A stretch of 64,000 nt of DNA from Mycobacterium sp. URHD0025 (GTDB lineage Bacteria; Actinomycetota; Actinomycetes; Mycobacteriales; Mycobacteriaceae): the NCBI RefSeq assembly GCF_000426065.1, contig NZ_AUEQ01000017.1, positions 1-64,000 of the forward strand. The letters run 5' to 3'. A program made the position numbers and the translations under genes. Below are positions 26,607 through 34,111 of this stretch, in pieces (positions within the stretch are counted from its first letter, which is position 1; each line of letters begins with the position of its first letter). The notes under the pieces are model-generated. The model was not told the DNA's origin. It made no database searches and saw only the letters and a program-made list of their open reading frames with translations.

Positions 26607-26945
26607 TCAGTACTTGACGCAGCTGGTCAGCATTTGCTTGAACACGGGCAGGGCTTGGTCTGCGCCCTGGTTGTTCTTGATCTGATTGAGCAGATTCACC
26701 CGCTCATCCCTCGGGGAACTCAAGAACACCCGCAGGAACTGCAGGTTGGGTGGTGACTGGTCGAGGTACTGCGCGGCCATCGGATTCTCGGCGTGCACCG
26801 CCGCAATCGCCTGATCGTAGGTGCACGGCGAGTCGACCAACGGCCCCAGATCGGGCTCGGCCGACGCGAGACCCGCTCCGGCGCTGAGCAGCAGGCCGGC
26901 ACCACCGATGGCAGCGGCAAGCCTGGTAAGTGGAAGTTTGTTCAT
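26607..26945 (-). CDS. Secreted hemophore-related protein (Rv0203/Rv1174c TB8.4 family)
   Basis: A 112-aa protein from ATG 26945 with a clear signal peptide (LTRLAAAIGGAGLLLSAGAG ending in ASAEP). The mature ~83 residues are alpha-helical and match the mycobacterial hemophore-related family: SPCTYDQAIAAVHAENPMAA, then FLRVFLSSPRDERVNLLNQI and LTSCVKY. The two Cys near the ends of the mature protein are expected to form the family disulfide. Rv0203 binds haem; TB8.4 (Rv1174c) is a secreted antigen with no proven haem role. It is convergent with mmpL4b, and its own promoter lies in the following 750-bp gap. Confidence 0.88.
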   Translation of the reverse strand: MNKLPLTRLAAAIGGAGLLLSAGAGLASAEPDLGPLVDSPCTYDQAIAAVHAENPMAAQYLDQSPPNLQFLRVFLSSPRDERVNLLNQIKNNQGADQALPVFKQMLTSCVKY

Positions 26946-27700
26946 GTTTCCCCTCCTGGTAACTGTGGCTCAAACTCTGATTGTCCAGAGACGCCTCAGG
27001 CCCGATGTGGATCCGTCGAGGTATTTACCACTTATCAATCAATACCAAACTTTATGCCGGGCGCCCACCTTGAATATCTGGTTCTGATTCATCCGTGTTA
27101 CGTCCCGGGCAGGGCGATATTCCGCAATATTTCCCGAGAACGGTGTCGGGCGCGTCTTTCCCAGTACAGACGCGGCAAGAGCGGATGTCATCAAGTTGCT
27201 GGCGTGGCGTGAGAAGAATTTCACAACGTGCCGGCGAGATGAACCCGAGTGGTGGCCGAGCGGGGGTCGGCGGCGTCTTCCGGGGAACCACGAGCAACGC
27301 CAGGGCCGCGCAGTGCAAAGCGCCGTCTCCGGAGCCATGTCGGAGAACAGATCAAAACCAGCAGGTTGAGGCGGCGGGTCCGGTGCGGAGCCCGCCCACC
27401 GAGACAAGGAAGACCGTCGTATGGCCCTGGTGTGGCAAAGCCTCGCGGGCAGCGGTCGCGGCTATAACCACTTGCGATCTCGATCGGGTGTCGGGTCAGC
27501 CAATGTAACCGAATTCTCCCTGCTTTCGGATTGCTGATCGTGACCTGCCTGCAGCGCATTTTGCGTCCCGGTTAAATAACGGAATTCTCGTGGTGAAGCC
27601 TTGTTTTCAACATCGAAGCCGGGCTAACGTCTGTGCCGCAGCGGCTTTCACGTTTGGTCGGGATACGTACAGTCGGAGAGATTTAGGACGGGGGAACCTG
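26946..27700. other. 755-bp intergenic region, no gene seen
   Basis: It lies between divergent genes (hemophore-like, minus; sulfotransferase unit, plus). G+C is lower near both ends. Open frames here are short or compositionally implausible. It should hold promoters for both sides; I could not pick a convincing -10/-35 pair. Confidence 0.5.
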
Positions 27701-27793
27701 ATGGTCAATGCTGCGCTTGAATTGACGAACCTCTTGCTCGAGTCGAGTATTTCTGGCTCCCACTCGATATTGAGCGCGGAGAAGTGTTCGTGA
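27701..27793 (+). CDS. Short upstream ORF coupled to the sulfotransferase
   Basis: A 30-codon ORF from ATG 27701 (MVNAALELTNLLLESSISGS...) behind a strong Shine-Dalgarno stretch (GGACGGGGGAA, 27687-27697). Its TGA (27791-27793) overlaps the GTG of the sulfotransferase as GTGA, the classic sign of translational coupling. The peptide is mildly hydrophobic and amphipathic. It may be a leader peptide or a tiny protein; I know no family. Confidence 0.5.
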   Translation: MVNAALELTNLLLESSISGSHSILSAEKCS

Positions 27794-28761
27794 GTGCGCC
27801 GGACGAGCCCAAGCCGAACCCGGACCGCTCAGTGGTGTTGTTCGTACTGGGCATGGGACGATCCGGGACCTCAGCACTGACCCGAGTGCTTTCGCTGTGC
27901 GGTGCCGGGTTGCCCGGCGGGATGATGGGAGCCGACCGCGGAAATGAGCGCGGGTACTGGGAGCCCCGAGCCGGGCTGTATCTGAACGAGAAGTTTCTGT
28001 ACCGCCACGGCAGCAGCTATTTCGACCCGACCTTGCGGCTCCAGGAGGAAGGCGGGTTGAGCGCCGAAGAGACCACCGCCTTCACCGCGAAGATCAGGGA
28101 CTACCTGCAGACGTTGCCGGCCGCTCGGGTGGTGGTGGTGAAGGTGCTGCACATCTCGGTGCTGGCGCGAATGTGGTTCGACGCGGCGCATCAGGCGGGG
28201 TACGACATCGCGGCGGTGTTGGCCGTGCGCGATCCGCAGGAGGTCATCGGGTCGCTCGCCAAACTGATGAACGCCTCACCCCAGCTGACGAGCGCCCTGT
28301 GGCTGAAGTACAACCTGCTGGCTGAGCGTGAGACACGTGGATTGCCCAGGGTGTTCGTCGACTACTCGAACTTTCTCGACGACTGGAGCCGGGAGATCAA
28401 GCGCATCTCCCACGGCCTTGCCCTGGATCTGGATACCGGCGACCAGGTCGCGGTGGAGAAGTTCTTGGCGAAGGACATGCGTCACCAACGCCAACGCGGT
28501 CCGCTCATCGAGCCGTTCGGGACGGACTGGCTGTCCGTGGCCTACAACGCCTTGAGCGCTGCGGCCCGCGACGAGCCGTGGGAGGAATCCGCCTTGGACG
28601 GCGTCTTCGAGGAGTTCCGGGCCAGCGAGAATGGATTCCGCACGGCGATACAGGATTTCCAGGGTCAGTTCAACCGTCGCTACCGGTTCTCCCGGGCCTT
28701 CATCAAGCCTCTGTTCGAAGGCGTCGCGCTCCTCCACGGACGCCGGGGGACATGGGCCTGA
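27790..28761 (+). CDS. PAPS-dependent sulfotransferase, candidate GPL sulfotransferase
   Basis: A 323-aa protein if started at GTG 27790 (GGAGAAG at 27778-27784); GTG 27784 is the alternative. The N-terminal VVLFVLGMGRSGTSALTRVL is the 5'-phosphosulfate-binding loop of sulfotransferases. AVLAVRDPQEVIGSLAKL and RVFVDYSNFLDDWSREI correspond to the 3'-phosphate-binding region and a later core helix. There is no signal peptide or membrane helix, so it acts in the cytoplasm on a lipid or sugar acceptor. It sits between the GPL exporters and the sugar genes and is convergent with rmlA (7 bp apart). Its donor would be PAPS. That its acceptor is a GPL is inferred from context. Confidence 0.85.
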   Translation: MSAPDEPKPNPDRSVVLFVLGMGRSGTSALTRVLSLCGAGLPGGMMGADRGNERGYWEPRAGLYLNEKFLYRHGSSYFDPTLRLQEEGGLSAEETTAFTAKIRDYLQTLPAARVVVVKVLHISVLARMWFDAAHQAGYDIAAVLAVRDPQEVIGSLAKLMNASPQLTSALWLKYNLLAERETRGLPRVFVDYSNFLDDWSREIKRISHGLALDLDTGDQVAVEKFLAKDMRHQRQRGPLIEPFGTDWLSVAYNALSAAARDEPWEESALDGVFEEFRASENGFRTAIQDFQGQFNRRYRFSRAFIKPLFEGVALLHGRRGTWA

Positions 28762-28768
28762 ACACCCG

Positions 28769-29635
28769 CTACGTGCGCTGAAGGAGTTCCAGCAGGTAGT
28801 CGCCGTACCCGGATTTCGGGAGCTGCCGGGCCCGGGCGGCCAGTTGATCGTCGTCGATGAATCCCGCGCGCCACGCGATCTCCTCGGGCACACCGATTTT
28901 CAGACCCTGGCGGCGCTCGATGGTGCGAACGAAGTCACTGGCGTCCAACAGGGAGTCGAAGGTTCCGGTGTCCAGCCAGGCGGTCCCACGGGCCAGCACC
29001 TCCACCGAGAGCTGCCCCTGGTTCAGGTACAGCTGGTTGATCTCGGTGATCTCGTACTCGCCGCGAGCAGACTTGCGCAGCGAGCGGGCCATCTCGATGA
29101 CGTTGTTGTCATAGAAGTACAGGCCCGGAACCGCATAGTGAGATTTGGGCGTGGCCGGTTTCTCCTCCAGGGACAGCGCGGTGCCGTCCGCGCCGAACTC
29201 GACCACGCCATAGGCGGATGGATTGGCCACCCAGTACGCGAAAATTGCTCCGCCGCTGACGTTCTGGAAGCGGGTCAGGCTGGTGCCCAGGCCTGGCCCG
29301 TAGAAAAGGTTGTCGCCGAGGGCGAGCGCGACAGTGTCGTTGCCGATGTGCTGGGCGCCGATCATGAAGGCCTGTGCGAGCCCCTCGGGCTGGGGCTGGA
29401 CGGCATAGCTCACGCTCACCCCGAACGCCGAGCCGTCGCCCAGCAGTCGTTCGAACGCCGGGGCGTCCGCCGCTGTGGTGATCAACAGGATGTCGCGGAT
29501 GCCGGCCATTATCAGTGTGGACAGCGGGTAGTAGACGAGAGGTTTGTCGTATACCGGAAGCAACTGCTTGCTGACACCCATTGTGATCGGATGCAGCCGT
29601 GTGCCGGAACCACCGGCGAGAATAATTCCGCGCAT
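28769..29635 (-). CDS. rmlA: Glucose-1-phosphate thymidylyltransferase RmlA
   Basis: A 288-aa enzyme making dTDP-glucose from glucose-1-phosphate and dTTP, the first step to dTDP-L-rhamnose and dTDP-6-deoxy-talose. Start ATG 29635 gives the canonical MRGIILAGGSGTRLHPITMG; a 29-residue upstream extension is ruled out by composition. Other motifs are SKQLLPVYDKPLVYYPLS, ALGDNLFYGPGL and EEKPATPKSHYAV. The length is exactly the family norm. A copy inside GPL loci is known, probably dedicated to GPL sugar supply. It faces the sulfotransferase and is divergent from the first glycosyltransferase. Confidence 0.95.
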   Translation of the reverse strand: MRGIILAGGSGTRLHPITMGVSKQLLPVYDKPLVYYPLSTLIMAGIRDILLITTAADAPAFERLLGDGSAFGVSVSYAVQPQPEGLAQAFMIGAQHIGNDTVALALGDNLFYGPGLGTSLTRFQNVSGGAIFAYWVANPSAYGVVEFGADGTALSLEEKPATPKSHYAVPGLYFYDNNVIEMARSLRKSARGEYEITEINQLYLNQGQLSVEVLARGTAWLDTGTFDSLLDASDFVRTIERRQGLKIGVPEEIAWRAGFIDDDQLAARARQLPKSGYGDYLLELLQRT

Positions 29636-30123
29636 GCGTGCCCTTACACCTGGAAAACAATGGATTCGCTGAGTTCGGCGGCTGCGAGGACGCGTTACGG
29701 ATCGTCGCCGCGCAACACGCACGCCACCTTATCGTGCCCGCGCGGCAATGGCGACGAAATGGTTTGCGGCGGACGCCCGGTGCCGCGTGGTCCCGATCGG
29801 TGCAATGGGCGGCGGCGCTCGCCGTACGGTCCCCGAACCCTCGGCGTGGGCGCGTGGAGCACTCCCCCGAGCCAAGGTGGCGTCGAGGACGGTTGCCGGT
29901 AACCGCCTGAGCGAAATTTGCTGATACGAATGGCGCAGGTTGGTTGTAGGCCGCCACGGCGCGTCTTTCCCATGTTTGCCGATTAGCGAAATTTGTCGGC
30001 CGAATTGAAATTCTCTCGGCGGCCCGTCACAGAAGCCGTTGGCGGCGTGGATTATTCGGAAACGGAGCCGCCAATCGGTATGTGAGTCCACTAATGTCGA
30101 CGCCGAGGGGGTCGCAGCGCTTC
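29636..30123. promoter_or_regulatory. Divergent promoter region rmlA / glycosyltransferase, with a repeated motif
   Basis: This 488-bp gap separates divergent rmlA and the first glycosyltransferase and has no plausible gene. The 10-mer GCGAAATTTG occurs twice in the same orientation, at 29911-29920 and 29986-29995, exactly 75 bp apart. The right-hand 150 bp look AT-richer. The repeats could be binding sites for a regulator of the sugar genes. Confidence 0.35.
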
Positions 30124-31380
30124 ATGAAGATCGCACTGTCGAGTTATGGGACGCGGGGGGACATCGAGCCCTCCGTGGCGGTGGGACGTGAGCTGTTGCG
30201 CCGCGGGCATGACGTGCGGATGGCGGTACCGCCCGACCTGGTGAGGTTCGTCGAGGCGGCGGGCCTGCCTGCGATCGGCTACGGGTTGGAGGTGGAGCCG
30301 CAGCTCGACGGCTATCGCGACCTCTGGACGACATGGGCGCGGCATTTCTGGCGAGTTCAGGACCTGGTCGTGCTGTGCCGGGAAGCCCTCAAGACCGTCA
30401 CCGAACAATGGGCCGAGCTGAGCCGCACCCTCATGTCGTTCGCCGACGGTGCCGATGTGCTGACCACCGCCGTGGGATACGAGCAGCCTGCGGCCAACGT
30501 CGCTGAGTACTACGGGATCCCGTTGGTCGCACTGCATACCATGCCGTGGCGGCCCAACGGTCAGCTGTTTCCGATTGTGCCGCCTCCGGTGAGCCGCACT
30601 GCGATGACGGCCTATGACTGGCTGGCCTGGCGGCTGACCAAGCGGCACGAGGATGCGCAGCGGCGCGAACTCGGCTTACCGAAGGCAACCCGCCCATCGC
30701 CACGAAGGATGGCTGAACGGGGCGTGTTGGAGATCCAGGCGTACGACGAAGCCTGCGTACCGGGCCTTGCGGCGGAGTGGTCGAAGCTGAACGGACGACG
30801 TCCGTTCGTCGGCGCCCTCACGATGGAGTTGTCCACCGGGGCCGATGACGACGTGGCCGCGTGGATGGCATCGGGCCCACCACCGATCTGCTTCGCGTTC
30901 GGCAGCATTCCTGTTGAGTCCCCGGCCGATACAGTCGCGATGATCACTGCCGCCTGCGCAGAACTGGGACAGCGGGGGTTGATCTGCGCCGGGGGCACCG
31001 ACCTGACCGGCATCCCGGTGGCCGATCACGTGAAAGTGGTCGGCGTGGTGAACTACGCGGAGGTTTTCCGGCTCAGTAGAGCGGTCGTGCACCATGGCGG
31101 CTCTGGCACGACAGCGGCGAGCCTGAGAGCCGGCGTGCCGACCCTCATTCTCTGGTCGGTGGGTGATCAGCCGGTGTGGGGCAATCAGCTCAAGAGACTG
31201 AAAGTCGGTACCGCGCGGCGGTTTTCGACAACCAGTGGTGAAACGCTGGTGGCGGATCTGCGCCGCATCCTGTCCCCCGAGTATGCGGCGAGGGCACGTG
31301 AACTGGCGGTCCGGATGACCTCTCCTCCCGACAGCGTGGCGAAAGCCGCGGATCTGCTCGAGCGCTTCGTCAAAGGCTGA
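30124..31380 (+). CDS. GT1-family GPL glycosyltransferase (first copy)
   Basis: A 418-aa UDP-glycosyltransferase-fold (GT-B) enzyme. ATG 30124 (MKIALSSYGTRGDIEPSVAV) behind GAGGGGG (30105-30111) aligns with the starts of its two paralogues here; a GTG at 30082 would add 14 unrelated residues. The N-terminal acceptor domain begins YGTRGDIEPSVAVGREL. The C-terminal nucleotide-sugar motif is VVHHGGSGTTAASLRAGVPT with the following DQPVWGNQ. It probably moves a 6-deoxyhexose (rhamnose or 6-deoxytalose) from dTDP-sugar to the lipopeptide alaninol or Thr, or extends the sugar chain. Which of Gtf1/2/3 it equals cannot be told by eye. Confidence 0.88.
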   Translation: MKIALSSYGTRGDIEPSVAVGRELLRRGHDVRMAVPPDLVRFVEAAGLPAIGYGLEVEPQLDGYRDLWTTWARHFWRVQDLVVLCREALKTVTEQWAELSRTLMSFADGADVLTTAVGYEQPAANVAEYYGIPLVALHTMPWRPNGQLFPIVPPPVSRTAMTAYDWLAWRLTKRHEDAQRRELGLPKATRPSPRRMAERGVLEIQAYDEACVPGLAAEWSKLNGRRPFVGALTMELSTGADDDVAAWMASGPPPICFAFGSIPVESPADTVAMITAACAELGQRGLICAGGTDLTGIPVADHVKVVGVVNYAEVFRLSRAVVHHGGSGTTAASLRAGVPTLILWSVGDQPVWGNQLKRLKVGTARRFSTTSGETLVADLRRILSPEYAARARELAVRMTSPPDSVAKAADLLERFVKG

Positions 31381-31820
31381 TGAGCAGCTAATTTCCGCCG
31401 GTCAGCATCCAGTGCCGTCGACGTCAATTATCTGCCGGTGTGCGGGCGCCGTCGCCCATCGCCTGAATGGTTTGCGGCGAGGGCCGTCAGGAGACGCCGC
31501 AGTGGCCTGCGCGGCCTTGGCGTGCCGTTTTCGATGCGACAAAGAACCTGGCCGGCGCACTGACTCCGATGGGTCGAGATCGTGATCTTGGACAGGGGTT
31601 TCTTTGCCAGCTCGCGCCGGAACCGGGTATCACCCCACATAATCGAGGGGGATCCGCGCGCGACCGAATTCGCGTCTTTTGCATTACGCCGACAAATTCC
31701 CCGCCGATTTGCCAAAGTGCCAGACCGGCAAGGACATTGGTCGTATCCGAAATGCACTTGAGACGCTGCCGGGAGGCTAGGCTCAGGGCCTGATCAGCAA
31801 CCGAGTTAGGGGGCAGTTTC
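31381..31820. other. 440-bp intergenic region, no gene seen
   Basis: It lies between two plus-strand genes. Open frames are short and lack family features. It ends with a good ribosome-binding site (AGGGGG, 31808-31813) for the next gene and probably carries that gene's own promoter. Confidence 0.5.
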
Positions 31821-32627
31821 TTGACCGTGACAGATCACGACACCCGATCTGCATACCTGGACCTGCTCCGCCAGGACCTCACCAGGTACGGGGTCGACGA
31901 ATTGGTGCCGGTGGGGTGGAACTGGCTACACCGCCCAATTTTCAAGCTCGGCAACCTGGTGCTCGTCCGCAAGCGGCCGTTCGATCCGCACAAGCGCGAT
32001 CTGGGTCTGGATTGGCCGGCTGATGCGCTGACGATGATCGGCATGAAACGGCTGACGAGTTTGCAGCACTGTGTCGAGACGGTGATCGCCGAGGACATCC
32101 CGGGCGATCTGGTCGAATGCGGGGTCTGGCGCGGTGGCGCCTCGATCCTCATGCGTGCGGTCCTGGCGGCCTACGGCGACGAAAGCCGTTCGGTGTGGCT
32201 CGCCGACTCGTTCGAAGGCGTGCCTGCGCCGGATGCCGCGAACTACCAGGCCGACAAAGGCGACAAGCTGCATCTGGCGGCGCCCATCCTGGCGGTGTCG
32301 CAGAAGGATGTCATGGCGAACTTCGCGCGCTACGGACTGCTGGATGAGAAGGTTCGCATCCTGCCCGGCTGGTTCAAGGACACCCTTCACGATGCGCCGA
32401 TCGAACGCATCGCGGTTTTGAGGCTCGACGGCGACCTCTACGAATCCACGATCCAGGCGCTCGACGGCCTCTACTCCCGGCTGACTCCGGGTGGCTTCTG
32501 CATCATCGACGACTATCACGCGATCGAAGGCTGCCGGAAGGCGGTGACGGACTTCCGGGCCAGGCACGGAATCTCGGCCGAGATTGTCGAGATCGACGGC
32601 ACCGGGGTGCTCTGGCGCAAGGAATGA
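31821..32627 (+). CDS. TylF/MycF-type sugar O-methyltransferase
   Basis: A 268-aa SAM- and metal-dependent O-methyltransferase from TTG 31821, chosen for the 7-nt spacing from AGGGGG. The SAM-binding start is DLVECGVWRGGASILMRAVL; the acidic metal/SAM motifs are VWLADSFEGVP, LRLDGDLYESTIQALDGLY and GGFCIIDDYHAIEGC. This is the macrocin O-methyltransferase family to which the GPL rhamnosyl methyltransferases belong. It probably adds an O-methyl to rhamnose. It is a single-domain relative of the fused enzyme at 34112-35824 but clearly diverged from it. It precedes the second glycosyltransferase by 31 bp. Confidence 0.9.
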   Translation: MTVTDHDTRSAYLDLLRQDLTRYGVDELVPVGWNWLHRPIFKLGNLVLVRKRPFDPHKRDLGLDWPADALTMIGMKRLTSLQHCVETVIAEDIPGDLVECGVWRGGASILMRAVLAAYGDESRSVWLADSFEGVPAPDAANYQADKGDKLHLAAPILAVSQKDVMANFARYGLLDEKVRILPGWFKDTLHDAPIERIAVLRLDGDLYESTIQALDGLYSRLTPGGFCIIDDYHAIEGCRKAVTDFRARHGISAEIVEIDGTGVLWRKE

Positions 32628-32658
32628 GCCCATCGCACCTGAAAGGCAGGGATCAGCA

Positions 32659-33927
32659 ATGAAACTCGTCCTGGCAGCCTATGGAACCCGCGGAGATCTC
32701 GAACCTTCGATCGCGGCCGGCCGTGAGCTGATGCGACGAGGGCATGACGTGCGGATGGCCGTTCCGCCTGATCTGGTCGGGTTCGCGGAGAGCGCGGGGC
32801 TGGTCGCGGTTCCGTACGGTCTGGACACCCAGGCCTGGCTTGGTGTCTACCGTGACTTCTGGACCTGCTTCTTCCACCGGTTCTGGCGGGTGGGCGAGCT
32901 CAGGCGGTTGTGGCGGGAGATGTGGGATCTCAGCGATCGGTCATGGACCCAGATGAGCGCAGCGCTGACTTCCCTGGCCGCGGGTGCCGATCTGCTGTTC
33001 GCCGGCCAGAGCTATCAAGAACCTGCCGCCAATGTCGCCGAATATCACGACATTCCGTTCGCCACGCTGCACAACACTCCGGTGCGGGTCAACGGCAAGT
33101 TGCTCTCGAGGTTGCCGGGACCGCTGGCGCGTGCGGCGATGTGGGCGTACGACTGGTTCGGGTGGCGGTTGAACAAGAAGGTCGAAGACGCCCAGCGTCG
33201 TGAGCTGGGTCTGCCGAAGGCGACGGGGCCGGTGTCTCGACGCATCGCGGCCCGCGGAGCACTCGAGGTTCAGGCGTACGACGAGGTGTGTTTCCCAGGA
33301 CTGGCCGAGGAGTGGGCCCAGTGGCGCGATGAGCGACCGTTCGTCGGTACGTTGACGATGGAGCTCGCGACCGAGGCAGACGAGGAGGTCTCGTCGTGGA
33401 TTGCGGAGGGAACACCGCCGATCTGCTTTGGTTTCGGCAGCATGCCGGTGGAATCTCCGGCTGCCACAGTCGAAATGATCGCATCGGCGTGCGCTGAGCT
33501 CGGTCAGCGCGCCTTGGTGTGCTCCGGCTGGAGCGACTACAGCGACGTCCCGCACCATGACCATGTGAAGGTGGTGGGTGCGGTGAACTACGCCGCGGTC
33601 TTCCCCGCCTGCCGCGCGGCTGTTCATCACGGTGGGGCCGGAACGCTGGCGGCGAGTCTTCGCGCGGGCGTGCCTACCCTGGTGCTGTGGATCGACGGGG
33701 TACAGCCGGTGTGGGCGTCCCGCGTCAAACTGCTGAATGTCGGTGCGGTACGAAGCTTCTCCAGTACGACGAAGGAGACGCTGGTTGCTGATCTGGGTAA
33801 GGTCCTCGACCCTGCGTGCGCTGCCCGTGCGCGTGATGTGGCCGCCCGGATGGTCCCGGCCACAGAAAGTGTGGCCCGAACCGCCGACCTGATCGAAAGC
33901 TATGCCCGCCAGAGGTGTTCGGCTTGA
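32659..33927 (+). CDS. GT1-family GPL glycosyltransferase (second copy)
   Basis: A 422-aa paralogue of the genes at 30124 and 35837. ATG 32659 (MKLVLAAYGTRGDLEPSIAA) follows AGGCAGGGA; the frame is open upstream to 32584 but that part overlaps the preceding methyltransferase. The nucleotide-sugar motif is AAVHHGGAGTLAASLRAGVP followed by LVLWIDGVQPVW. This differs from the GSGTT/DQPVWGNQ pattern shared by the other two copies, so it may use a different sugar or acceptor. It is likely co-transcribed with the methyltransferase upstream. Confidence 0.88.
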   Translation: MKLVLAAYGTRGDLEPSIAAGRELMRRGHDVRMAVPPDLVGFAESAGLVAVPYGLDTQAWLGVYRDFWTCFFHRFWRVGELRRLWREMWDLSDRSWTQMSAALTSLAAGADLLFAGQSYQEPAANVAEYHDIPFATLHNTPVRVNGKLLSRLPGPLARAAMWAYDWFGWRLNKKVEDAQRRELGLPKATGPVSRRIAARGALEVQAYDEVCFPGLAEEWAQWRDERPFVGTLTMELATEADEEVSSWIAEGTPPICFGFGSMPVESPAATVEMIASACAELGQRALVCSGWSDYSDVPHHDHVKVVGAVNYAAVFPACRAAVHHGGAGTLAASLRAGVPTLVLWIDGVQPVWASRVKLLNVGAVRSFSSTTKETLVADLGKVLDPACAARARDVAARMVPATESVARTADLIESYARQRCSA

Positions 33928-34111
33928 GACCGACAACCACCGCCCGAAGACCCGGGCATGAGAGTGCGACGCCCGAACGCAGCCGATCCGATCTGTCCCA
34001 GCGACAGTTCCCTGAACATCTTGTGAGCCGACATGTTTGACGAATCTCGATCCAGCGGGACGGGGACGCATCGTCACCTGTCCTTCACGCGCCGTTGCCA
34101 CGGTGGCGCCC

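Noticed and set aside
28631..29902. 423-codon plus-strand open frame
   Set aside because: Antisense to rmlA and out of frame with the sulfotransferase; rmlA has unmistakable motifs.
32584..32658. 25-codon N-terminal extension of the second glycosyltransferase
   Set aside because: It overlaps the preceding methyltransferase and is absent from the two paralogues; ATG 32659 has a ribosome-binding site.
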